A stretch of 64,000 nt of DNA from an uncultured Porphyromonas sp. (GTDB taxonomy: Bacteria > Bacteroidota > Bacteroidia > Bacteroidales > Porphyromonadaceae): NCBI RefSeq assembly GCF_902489635.1, contig NZ_CABUAN010000006.1, positions 17,267 through 81,266 of the forward strand, given 5' to 3'. The stretch's first letter is position 1. The number at the start of each line of letters is the position of its first letter. Below the pieces are notes generated by a model. The model saw only the letters and a program-made list of their open reading frames with translations. It did no database searches and had not been told where the DNA came from. Shown one piece after another: positions 1-7,169 of this stretch. A program made the translations under genes and the position numbers.

Positions 1-712
1 AATCCCGCTGTGCCGTCGAGAGCACCTTCGGTGAGTGGTAAGTGATGTTGATGATCCAGCGGTCATTCTCTCTAAAGCTAATTTGGTTCTGCTCCTTATA
101 GTTGTCCACCTCTACCAGCCAGCCCCCAGGGATGGTCGCTGCATCCTCGTTATTGTCCGGCTGCTCATAGATGTTGACACGATTCTTCCCGATCCGTATC
201 GTCTCCGTCAGCAAGTAGAGACCAATATAGTCACCATTGAGCACCACCTCGATCGGCTTTGTGGAGGGCGTCCACGCCATCCCCATCAGCTCGCCAAGCT
301 TCATGCCCGCCATCGTCGGAGGCCAAAAATTCAGGAGTGCCCAGTGCTTATTCTTCGGCATACCCATGAGAGAGAGCTTATCGTCCAGCTTGAGCTTATA
401 GGGCTTCTTGTCCCCCTTCCACGAGGAGTGGCCTCTGCCACGAATGTTCATTCCTAAAGGCTCTGCGGCAGTTCCTAGATTCACCTTCCCTGCGGGGTCG
501 GAGATGTAAAACGTAGCTCGCTTATACTCTTTCTTCGTGATGATAGGCTTGCCATCGGCCGTAGTGATATACATGATAGGGATAGTCTGTGACGGCTCTA
601 CCACAGCATCGGAGGGTAGCTCCGCATCACTCTGCCCCCGACAGGGCAGCAGCGCCGTAAGCATCACGCCCAGCGTCAGCAGGACCACTGTACCAATCGA
701 ATTATGTCTCAT
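1..712 (-). CDS. CotH-kinase family exported protein (3' end outside window)
   Basis: Reading leftward from ATG at 712 the frame stays open to the window edge, so the C-terminus is missing. The N-terminus has a hydrophobic signal with a Cys in ALLPCRG, possibly a lipobox. The body carries CotH hallmarks: NIRGRGHSSWKGDKKPYKLK, then SLMGMPKNKHWALLNF and a later YIGLYLLTETIRI. CotH proteins are atypical protein kinases; bacterial relatives are often envelope proteins, and the substrate here is unknown. It lies 37 bp downstream of a PMT-like membrane protein and is the last visible gene of a four-gene minus-strand operon. The family call is firm, the function is not. Confidence 0.8.
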   Translation of the reverse strand, partial: MRHNSIGTVVLLTLGVMLTALLPCRGQSDAELPSDAVVEPSQTIPIMYITTADGKPIITKKEYKRATFYISDPAGKVNLGTAAEPLGMNIRGRGHSSWKGDKKPYKLKLDDKLSLMGMPKNKHWALLNFWPPTMAGMKLGELMGMAWTPSTKPIEVVLNGDYIGLYLLTETIRIGKNRVNIYEQPDNNEDAATIPGGWLVEVDNYKEQNQISFRENDRWIINITYHSPKVLSTAQRD

Positions 713-749
713 AGCTTGATAACTTATAGTTGACTGTGAAGAGGGGCAC

Positions 750-2156
750 TTAAGAGAACCACGACTCTACCTTGCGAAACGCTAGGTAGAAGGCATCTAG
801 CGTGAAGGTGCAAAACAGCGCAATCGGCACAAAGCAAAAGAGGTATCTCTTCGCAGAGTAAGCAATCACGTTGTCTATCGAATCCCAAGAGTAGTTGATA
901 TGATAGAGTAGCAGACCGTACAGTAGCAAAGGCAATACGAAGGCCATAGCCACTTGCCCTAGACGCCCCCAGTGCTTACGCTTTATCATGATCGGTAGAC
1001 TGGCGAGCAGCGATATCAGCAACAACAAGAAGCTCCAGCCGTAGAGCTGCGTATTGGTCAGATGCCCCCACAAGCCCTTGGCGATCAGATTGGCTTTGTC
1101 GCCATCCCGTAGGAGTGAGGTGATGACAATACTCTCTGAGGTCATGCCTGTCCACTTTTGATGCAGGAACCAGCAGCACATGGGGAGGAGTATGATCATC
1201 CCCCACCCTATGAGGTGCCACCACTTCAGTCGCTTGACAAAAACTGGGTATAACAAGTAAAGCCCCATCGCCATCGGAAATACAATCCCGTCATACCGAG
1301 TCAAGATACTACCCAAGAGTAGCAAGCCACTCACCCAGAGGAGTCCGTAGTCAGTGGTCGGCTTTTCGCGAGAGCAACTTTTCAGGGCGTAGATCACACC
1401 GAGCGAAGCATAGATTGCATGGATCACATTTGTTGCCGAGAGGGACGAGAAGGCTATCATCTCTGGCGTGATAAGGACGAAAAAGGTTGCGATGATAGCA
1501 CCCGTACTCCCCACCACATCTCGTAGCACACCGTAAAACGAGATCAAGAAAAAGAGAAAGAATAGCCCAGGGATCAGCTTTGATGTCTCAGCCCCCAGCA
1601 CATAGACTATGCTGTAAGAGAGCTGTACCAGCGGAGCGTAGGTGATGTAGCTACCAGCATTGTGGATCAGCGGATTCTCATCAGGACTAAAGACCGAGAG
1701 GCCATACATCGTGTGCTCTTGCGCAATGAGGTAGCCCAAAGAGTCAAAGCCAGCAAGGCTATCTCTATCAAAGGTGGGGAAGAACATACATTTCCTAAAA
1801 TTCATCACCTCGATAACCACCACAAGGACGAAGAAGATAAGCCACACAATGTTGATCCTGCCCAACCACCCCTTCAGCGTAGCCCACGAAGGCAAGCTGG
1901 CGGTGAGCCTTTTGCTCTTATATAGGAGCAGTAAGCCCGCCACCAGCACAAGGAGCAGACCCACGACGACCCATACGAGCGAGAGCCTCTGACGCAGTAG
2001 ATCTTGTAGCATCATGAGCCCGACGGCAAGCAACATGCCGACGGGAAATGAGAGCCCGACTAGTTCGACACGACTGAGCGAACCTCTCCCTACCACACTC
2101 AAGAGAGTCACTCCAGACATGCACAGCAATATGACGAATAGTATAATGGATAGCAT
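750..2156 (-). CDS. Polytopic membrane protein, PMT/GT39-like
   Basis: 468 aa with about ten hydrophobic segments from the first residue, an N-terminal cluster of three helices, then a large loop (about residues 118-170) with FPTFDRDSLAGFDSLGY before further helices. This pattern of an acidic first periplasmic loop between helices resembles GT-C fold transferases that use polyprenyl-phosphate sugars, but no family motif is decisive. It is 12 bp downstream of a small one-helix protein and 37 bp upstream of the CotH gene, in an operon led by a GT2 transferase of the dolichyl-phosphate type. The context suggests envelope glycosylation. It could instead be an oligosaccharide polymerase or flippase. 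Confidence 0.6.
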   Translation of the reverse strand: MLSIILFVILLCMSGVTLLSVVGRGSLSRVELVGLSFPVGMLLAVGLMMLQDLLRQRLSLVWVVVGLLLVLVAGLLLLYKSKRLTASLPSWATLKGWLGRINIVWLIFFVLVVVIEVMNFRKCMFFPTFDRDSLAGFDSLGYLIAQEHTMYGLSVFSPDENPLIHNAGSYITYAPLVQLSYSIVYVLGAETSKLIPGLFFLFFLISFYGVLRDVVGSTGAIIATFFVLITPEMIAFSSLSATNVIHAIYASLGVIYALKSCSREKPTTDYGLLWVSGLLLLGSILTRYDGIVFPMAMGLYLLYPVFVKRLKWWHLIGWGMIILLPMCCWFLHQKWTGMTSESIVITSLLRDGDKANLIAKGLWGHLTNTQLYGWSFLLLLISLLASLPIMIKRKHWGRLGQVAMAFVLPLLLYGLLLYHINYSWDSIDNVIAYSAKRYLFCFVPIALFCTFTLDAFYLAFRKVESWFS

Positions 2157-2168
2157 AGCACAAGGAGG

Positions 2169-2651
2169 TTATTGGATAGAGTCGTTTGTTAGAGGCACAA
2201 TCGCAACTTCGATGGATGGCGGAAGCGCACCAGTCGGGAACATCTCACGTCCCCCATCACCCACGATCAAGACATGCGTTGGCACCCGATGATTGATCTG
2301 ATACTCTTCACGGGTCACTACTTGCCGTGGATAGAGGAAGCGCATCGCCCAGAGCTTATTCCACGGCTCTCCGGCTATTTCCTCTTGCTGAAAGTACTTA
2401 GCCGCAGGAATATAGATGATCGCATCCTCAGGGGTCTTGTCACGCACATACTTGTACACAGCGTAACCGTTGCCAAGCTTCATCTGGTAGCGATCGCTCA
2501 GCGAGGACTCTTTGTACTCGCTTGCCACCTTCCAGTTGCGTCGTAGCATAGACCAGACGAACTGATACCCCTTCTGCTCAAAAGTGTAGGAGATCAGTAG
2601 CACCGCAATACACCCTCCGAGAAGGTTACAAAGGACCTTACTTACTTTCAT
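2169..2651 (-). CDS. Small one-helix membrane protein, unknown
   Basis: 160 aa from ATG at 2651, chosen because it gives a start directly before a hydrophobic helix (CNLLGGCIAVLLISYTF) and overlaps the upstream transferase stop by only 14 bp; a longer in-frame start would run deep inside that gene. One N-terminal transmembrane segment is followed by a soluble domain of about 125 residues with DAIIYIPAAKYF and VPTHVLIVGDGG. It resembles the extracytoplasmic tail often found at the C-terminus of GT-C proteins, so it may be a detached domain of the membrane protein encoded next. I do not recognise the family. Confidence 0.6.
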   Translation of the reverse strand: MKVSKVLCNLLGGCIAVLLISYTFEQKGYQFVWSMLRRNWKVASEYKESSLSDRYQMKLGNGYAVYKYVRDKTPEDAIIYIPAAKYFQQEEIAGEPWNKLWAMRFLYPRQVVTREEYQINHRVPTHVLIVGDGGREMFPTGALPPSIEVAIVPLTNDSIQ

Positions 2652-3384
2652 GAGACTTCTTCTTAAATCGATATTTAAGTAGCGTAGAGATGGCCGTAAT
2701 GCCATCGCGCCAAGAGATCTTCTTCCCCTCATCCACCGACCTCGGGAAGTAAGATATAGGGATCTCCTCAATCTTTATTCCTCGCAAAGCTGCCTTTGCG
2801 GTCACTTCGGGACAGAACTCAAAGCCCTCACACTCCAGATCGAACGACACTAGCAGCTCCCTTTTGAAAAGCTTATAGCAAGTCGGTTCGTCCGTAAGAC
2901 GCTGCCCGTATAGCAGGTTGGTAACCTTCGTGACGAGTTGTCCCCCAAGGTAGAAAGAGGTCGGGAAGCGCCCCTTGCGATGCAACACAGAGTATAAGTA
3001 GCGACTCCCGTACAGGACGGGCAAGTCTGACTCCCTAGCATAGCTCAGCATCTTGAAGATGTCATTGGGGTCATACTCCAGATCCGCATCGTGGATGATG
3101 ACATATTCCCCCGCACACAGGGGCAAGCCCTGTCGTATGGCATACCCCTTCCCTCGATTGACCTCATAGCGGAGTACCTGGTAGTTGCCATCGGCAAACT
3201 TGGACTTCAGGACTTCATTCGCGATCGCTGTGGTATCATCAACTGATCCGTCATCAACGACAATCAGCTGACAGTTTTGCTGGGACGCTCGTATGGCTTC
3301 GATACATCTCTCTAGAGACAAGCCGATAGTCCCAGCTTCATTATAAGCTGGGACTATTATAGAGAGAGAGTCTATGCTCTGCAT
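2638..3384 (-). CDS. GT2 glycosyltransferase, dolichyl-phosphate-glucose/mannose type
   Basis: About 248 aa from ATG at 3384 (an upstream ATG at 3438 would add 18 non-conserved residues). GT-A fold motifs are in order: SIIVPAYNEAGTIG, QLIVVDDGSVDDT, NRGKGYAIRQGL, and the metal-binding HDADLEYDPND. The late DEPTCYKLFKRELL and EFCPEVTAKAA match the ALG5/DPM1-like branch, which moves a sugar from a nucleotide to a polyprenyl phosphate on the cytoplasmic face. It is the first gene of the four-gene operon, consistent with supplying a lipid-linked sugar to the GT-C-like membrane protein. No C-terminal transmembrane pair is present. Confidence 0.8.
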   Translation of the reverse strand: MQSIDSLSIIVPAYNEAGTIGLSLERCIEAIRASQQNCQLIVVDDGSVDDTTAIANEVLKSKFADGNYQVLRYEVNRGKGYAIRQGLPLCAGEYVIIHDADLEYDPNDIFKMLSYARESDLPVLYGSRYLYSVLHRKGRFPTSFYLGGQLVTKVTNLLYGQRLTDEPTCYKLFKRELLVSFDLECEGFEFCPEVTAKAALRGIKIEEIPISYFPRSVDEGKKISWRDGITAISTLLKYRFKKKSHESK

Positions 3385-3482
3385 AAGTATATTAGAATAA
3401 TGTATTAGTCGCTTCCTATTGTGGGAGCTAAGATACAAATAATAACTCTATCCACCAATGATTTGACTTAGGCTCGCAGGGC

Positions 3483-3563
3483 TGACGCATTATAATCGCT
3501 CAGGAGCTACACATGAGCGACAAGCAAGGCTTAGATAAGTTCCCTATATACAATAATGTGTCA
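3483..3563. repeat. 81-bp palindromic repeat, copy 1
   Basis: Starts TGACGCATTATAATCG and ends AATAATGTGTCA, so the ends are inverted repeats. The interior holds AGGAGCTACACATGAGCGAC. Near-identical 81-84 bp copies lie at 3954-4034, 28141-28221 and 63827-63910; a collapsed copy is at 27371-27397, and half copies lie near 33283 and 47361. Confidence 0.8.
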
Positions 3564-3579
3564 CCCCTGCCTTCAGCCT

Positions 3580-3656
3580 TCTAATATCTAATCTCTAACT
3601 TCTAACCTCTAACTTCTAATCTCTAACTTCTAATCTCTAACCTCTAACCTCTATTT
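3580..3656. repeat. TCTAAYY heptamer tandem array
   Basis: Eleven consecutive 7-bp units of the form TCTAAYY (TCTAATC, TCTAACT, TCTAACC; the last is TCTATTT). The last unit overlaps the TTACATATC end of the CCACGTGG element that follows. The same junction occurs at 27841 and, inverted, at 47322. Confidence 0.85.
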
Positions 3657-3903
3657 ACATATCTTTACGGGGAAATTTGTCCGATTTCCTCCTTTCTCGA
3701 ATATCCACGTGGACATTTTTTATTTTCCACGTGGACGTCAAAAAATTCCTCCGAAGTTTCATTTCATTCTTCCGAAGTTTCATTTCATTCTTCCGAAGTT
3801 TTATTTCGCGCCCACGTGAAGAATTTTCCTTTTCCACGTGGGTATTTCAAAATATCCACGTGGAAATCCATTTTCCCCGACACAGCCCCGTTTCGAGATG
3901 TAG
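3655..3903. repeat. CCACGTGG palindrome element, copy 1 (249 bp)
   Basis: Bounded by TTACATATC and GAGATGTAG (imperfect inverted ends), with inner GGGGAAA and TTTTCCCC. It contains four CCACGTGG or near matches in two outer pairs and, in the centre, three direct repeats of ATTCTTCCGAAGTTTCATTTC type. The conserved flank TTCTAAATTATTGTA follows at about 3909. Short reading frames in it are unlikely to be coding because copies conserve palindromes, not frames. Confidence 0.8.
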
Positions 3904-3953
3904 CCAGTTCTAAATTATTGTAGTAACCCAGCGTTGAGTTTCCCCAGCCCATG

Positions 3954-4034
3954 TCGACGCCTCATAATCGCTCCGTCAGGAGCTACACATGACAACAAGC
4001 GAGGCGTAGACGAGGGCATTATAATAATGCATCA
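3954..4034. repeat. 81-bp palindromic repeat, copy 2
   Basis: CGACGCCTCATAATCG at one end and ATAATGCATCA at the other, with the shared interior AGGAGCTACACATGA. It lies 50 bp beyond the CCACGTGG element, the same arrangement as at 28141. Confidence 0.75.
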
Positions 4035-4080
4035 GCCCTGTCGCTACATCGGGCTAGTCGTAAGATTTGCAGATAAAACG

Positions 4081-4255
4081 AAGTAGACCTGCAAGGAGTC
4101 TACAGCGATGTAGTGCTCCCTGCGGGACTGCTATATCTGTATTTGGGCGAAGCTACTGCTCTGCAGCGACCCAAGCGACACCGATCGTCTCGACGCCCGC
4201 TAGGATTGCCTGCCCCGTTGCTAGCCTTAGCTCGATAGTGTAGAGTCCTAGGTGA
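4081..4255 (-). pseudogene. Duplicated 3' tail of gldH with its terminator
   Basis: On the minus strand this segment matches the last ~110 bp of gldH and the downstream hairpin at 12725-12884 with only scattered differences (for example GGACTCTACACTATCGAGCT against GGACTCTACACCATCGAGCT). The peptide LYTIELR..., the ending VAWVAAEQ and the stop are preserved, but no upstream gldH coding sequence is recognisable beyond about 4262. It is a partial duplication, not a gene. It sits just 3' of the LRR cargo gene, while the intact gldH tail sits just 3' of another T9SS cargo gene. Confidence 0.8.
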
Positions 4256-4342
4256 ATCTACGGGGGGCGAGGGGACCAGAGCCTTCGTAGAGCTACGATC
4301 CGAGCATAAGTGGAGCGTGCTAGGAGGCTCTAGTCGACTATA

Positions 4343-5950
4343 TCATCGTACGATGATCCATTCGCTATGCTCCTCAGCGATCACAAGGTACTTACCAGAT
4401 GGATAAGTAGACAGATCTATCTCGCCTTGTCCTAGGCCATCAGTCTGAATGGTTGCCATACGCTTACCCTCTTGCGTATAGATAGAGATGTCGCTGTAAG
4501 GCTTGAGACCATATACTCTGGCTAGGTCTCTAGCAGGATTAGGCGTGATCGTGAGCTCCTGTCTCTTAGTCGGATCAGCTATACTATTAACACTGCGGAA
4601 TGTGATGGTGATCTCTACATCCTTGGTGACTAGGTAGACTTTGTCTTGCGTTATGTCTTGATCTCCGACCTTGATACTCTCTAGCTCATAGCCTTCGCTA
4701 GGTGTCGCCTCGACTTTTATCTCGGTAGCAAAGGGGATCCGCCCAGGGTCAGTCACGTCTAGAACTTTTGCTGTGCCGCCCTCTCCGACAGATAGTGTCA
4801 CGTGGAGGAATGTCGTATCGCTCCCCTCGTATGGGATGAGGTCCTTAGTCTCAGGATTGAAGTCGTAGACAGTCCATCCCTTGGCGATTGCCTCTGCGAC
4901 TTGAGCTTTGAGGATTACGTTTTGCTCTTTGTCGCTATGTGTATTGACTGCAACCAGCTTGGCTCCCTCTTTTTGTAGCAAAGATGTCACGAGAGCCTGC
5001 ATATCGTTGGGGTAGATGCGGTTCTCTATGCACCAGATACTTTTCAACTCGGGATTGTGCGACAGATCCATCGTCTTTATCGAGTTATGCTCTACAGACA
5101 TCACCTGTAACTTAGGACAGTGTGACACATCGATCTCTTGTAGCTGGTTACTCTCAGCGGCTAGCACGGTGAGCTGCTCGAGCTTAGAAAGGTCTAGCGC
5201 GGAGAGCTGGTTGTTGTAGCAGTCTAGTCGTACGAGCTTGGTCTGTGCAGAGAGGTCTATATCCGTAAGCTTGTTGTTGGCTACGAGTAGCCAGGTGATA
5301 GCTACGTTTTTGGCTAGGTCTAGGTGCTCTATATTATTAGTCCCCAGGTCTACAACCTTTACGTTGGGGCATCCACTCAGATCGATGGTCGTCAGCTGAT
5401 TATTGGCAGCCTTGAGCATTGTAAAAGAGGGGTGACTCTCTCCGAGCTTGAAGCTCTGGAGCTGGTTGTCAAAGCAATAAACCTCGTATAGGCTCTTGCA
5501 TTTAGATAGATCCAGCTGCTGTAGCTTGTTTTGCTGGCAGTAGAGTGCCGATAGGTTTATATTGTCTCCTATATTCAGCTCTGTGAGCTGATTGCCTGAG
5601 CAGTTGAGCGTTTGTAGACATGAGATGCCAGATAGATCTATTGCGGTGAGCTTGATCTCTTGGCACACCAGATCGGTTATCTCCCCCATAAGCTTGATGG
5701 TCGGCGAGGTCACCGTGTACTGATTGCCTGCGAAGGTTGATTTACCCGTGGGGGTGAGCCCCTCGATAATCGGGTCCTCCCAATCATCTGTCTCGAAGGA
5801 GAGCCAAATGGTGTCTCCGACAGAAGTCTCTGTGGTGAGCACGATCGTTGGGGTGATGGTCTGTGTGTTATCGCCAGGAGTCTGAGCAGTAGCCAAGAGT
5901 GGCCATGTCAGGAGCAAGGCACAGAGTAATGTTTTTGTAGCTGTTTTCAT
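4343..5950 (-). CDS. Leucine-rich-repeat T9SS cargo protein
   Basis: 535 aa. A signal peptide (ALLLTWPLLATAQ) is followed by about ten LRR units of the LDLSxCxxLxxLxCxxNQL type (about residues 100-310), a loop region, an InlB/Big-like beta segment with GGTAKVLDVTDPG, and a C-terminal type A sorting domain beginning LTITPNPARDLARVYGL and ending GKYLVIAEEHSEWIIVR. T9SS cargo crosses the outer membrane and is anchored or released after removal of this domain. The LRR part probably binds host or partner proteins, as known for surface BspA-like proteins. A -7 box, TATATTTG, lies at 6040-6047. The gene stands alone. Confidence 0.85.
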   Translation of the reverse strand: MKTATKTLLCALLLTWPLLATAQTPGDNTQTITPTIVLTTETSVGDTIWLSFETDDWEDPIIEGLTPTGKSTFAGNQYTVTSPTIKLMGEITDLVCQEIKLTAIDLSGISCLQTLNCSGNQLTELNIGDNINLSALYCQQNKLQQLDLSKCKSLYEVYCFDNQLQSFKLGESHPSFTMLKAANNQLTTIDLSGCPNVKVVDLGTNNIEHLDLAKNVAITWLLVANNKLTDIDLSAQTKLVRLDCYNNQLSALDLSKLEQLTVLAAESNQLQEIDVSHCPKLQVMSVEHNSIKTMDLSHNPELKSIWCIENRIYPNDMQALVTSLLQKEGAKLVAVNTHSDKEQNVILKAQVAEAIAKGWTVYDFNPETKDLIPYEGSDTTFLHVTLSVGEGGTAKVLDVTDPGRIPFATEIKVEATPSEGYELESIKVGDQDITQDKVYLVTKDVEITITFRSVNSIADPTKRQELTITPNPARDLARVYGLKPYSDISIYTQEGKRMATIQTDGLGQGEIDLSTYPSGKYLVIAEEHSEWIIVR

Positions 5951-6039
5951 GACTTATATCTGTTTTAAGTTGGTGTTATTGGTAGCTTACCCGTTGATAA
6001 GAATCAGTGAATGAGGGAATAACTCGGACTATTCACAGG

Positions 6040-6073
6040 CAAATATACGTAATTGGATGGTACTATGCTACAA
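6040..6073 (-). promoter_or_regulatory. Promoter of LRR cargo gene
   Basis: Minus-strand TATATTTG (6047-6040) fits the Bacteroidota -7 consensus TAnnTTTG. A TTG lies at 6073-6071, 23 bp upstream, at the wide end of accepted -33 spacing. The leader would be about 80 nt. Confidence 0.55.
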
Positions 6074-6112
6074 GCACTTATCGAACAAGTCTCACCATGC
6101 GGGCGCAGGAGG

Positions 6113-6296
6113 AGACTGTTGCAAAAGTCAACAGTCTCACAATCTTGCTTGCAAGATTGTCCTGACTTTGCATAAAGGATGAAGCGCAAGGCGCTGAGGG
6201 TGAGGTCTGAAACTCACATACCTCCGTATGTGACCGAAGCCGAATCCCGAAAGCAACACAGCGATTCGCCTTTATGCAACAGTCTCAAGAGTGGTA
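6113..6296. repeat. Multi-hairpin segment with inverted ends
   Basis: Nested inverted repeats: the outer GACTGTTGCAAAAGTCAACAGTC palindrome region and GCAACAGTCTC at the far end; GCATAAAGG (6170-6178) with CCTTTATGC (6269-6277); CAATCTTGC/GCAAGATTG; CACATAC/GTATGTG; CGAATC/GATTCG. The end motif GACTATTGACTTTTGCAA recurs at about 33227 and 48587. It could be a MITE or a structured RNA. No convincing reading frame is seen. Confidence 0.6.
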
Positions 6297-6327
6297 GTGT
6301 GGTTGCGATCGTGTGGCGGATCTGGAT

Positions 6328-6371
6328 AAAAAAGGAGGCTCGACCGCTGGATAGTGCGATTGAGCCTCCTA
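6328..6371 (-). terminator. Terminator of beta-barrel gene
   Basis: Minus-strand stem AGGAGGCTCAATC... closing on GAGCCTCCT, followed by a run of Ts (the A run at 6328-6333 on the plus strand). It lies 48 bp past the stop of the gene at 6419. Confidence 0.8.
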
Positions 6372-6418
6372 GTTATACCGTCTGCTGACTCGAGTCAGAG
6401 AGCGATCTCTCTAGCGCG

Positions 6419-6928
6419 CTAGAAGTTGACCGAAAAGCCCATGTCCAGGCCTATGCGATGAATCAAGCTGGACCCTGAGTAGATGCCCATCTTGTAGTCA
6501 ACGCCAGACCGCCATGCCACACGTGGGGTGATGTCGCAAGAGAGACCAGCACCGACACCGACGGCACCGCCGACGAAGTTGTGGCCTGAGAAGTGAATCA
6601 TCTGGAGGCCTCCGAAGGCATCCAAAAAGAAGTTCAAGTTATTTTGGGAGGGGAAGTAGTAAGCAATCTGCGGCCCTAGTCCGAGGCCCCCTAGTTCACC
6701 TGTACCCTCGTAGTGGATCGTAGCTCCTACGGAGAAGTTGTCCTTGACGAACCAACCTATAGCGGGGTTCACTAGTACGTTGAAGATGGCAATTCCTCCT
6801 TCACTGCCAACAGCTGAGAGGCTGAGCGTACCAGTGACCTCACGACGTCCCGCCGTCCTCTGCGCCTCTAGACTACAGACGCTCAGGAGGCTAACGATGA
6901 GCGCAATAAGCAATGTTTTCTGTTTCAT
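6419..6928 (-). CDS. Small outer-membrane beta-barrel protein
   Basis: 169 aa. Signal peptide (LLIALIVSLLSVCSLEAQ), then alternating amphipathic beta strands with the glycine and aromatic pattern of an eight-stranded barrel: VTGTLSLSAV, FSVGATIHYEG, LGPQIAYYF, and a C-terminal strand ending in GLDMGFSVNF, whose final Phe is typical of BAM substrates. It belongs to the broad OMP_b-brl / OmpW-like group; no specific function can be read. It is monocistronic, with a good terminator and a -7 box upstream. Confidence 0.75.
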   Translation of the reverse strand: MKQKTLLIALIVSLLSVCSLEAQRTAGRREVTGTLSLSAVGSEGGIAIFNVLVNPAIGWFVKDNFSVGATIHYEGTGELGGLGLGPQIAYYFPSQNNLNFFLDAFGGLQMIHFSGHNFVGGAVGVGAGLSCDITPRVAWRSGVDYKMGIYSGSSLIHRIGLDMGFSVNF

Positions 6929-6998
6929 GTGACTTATGTTATGTGATTAGTAGCTGATTTCTTACGGGGCTCCTCACAGATCTTGCGAGGATGCACCA

Positions 6999-7006
6999 CA
7001 AATATA
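6999..7006 (-). promoter_or_regulatory. -7 box of beta-barrel gene
   Basis: Minus-strand TATATTTG (7006-6999), about 70 bp upstream of the start at 6928. No clear -33 TTG at the right distance. Confidence 0.5.
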
Positions 7007-7062
7007 CAAAAAGTTAAAGAGAGACATCCTTTTCAGCAGAGATAAGTTTACGCATCTAAGTA

Positions 7063-7093
7063 TTGCATTTTTCTTGATTTGTCTGTACATTTG
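7063..7093 (+). promoter_or_regulatory. Promoter of Big2 lipoprotein gene
   Basis: TACATTTG at 7086-7093 with TTG at 7063-7065, 20 bp apart, matching the Bacteroidota sigma-ABfr consensus. The predicted leader is about 70 nt, which also argues against the ATG at 7074 inside the promoter and for the start at 7170. Confidence 0.65.
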
Positions 7094-7169
7094 CTTTCAC
7101 GAAAGGGTCGGCATACACTCTACTGATCTTAGACTTCAAAGAATACATACTAACCAAAGTAATATTTCT

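Noticed and set aside
3655..3913. Short open frames on both strands of the CCACGTGG element (60-80 aa, rich in KLRKNE or FRSFIS repeats)
   Set aside because: They arise from direct repeats and palindromes; other copies of the element do not conserve the frame or length.
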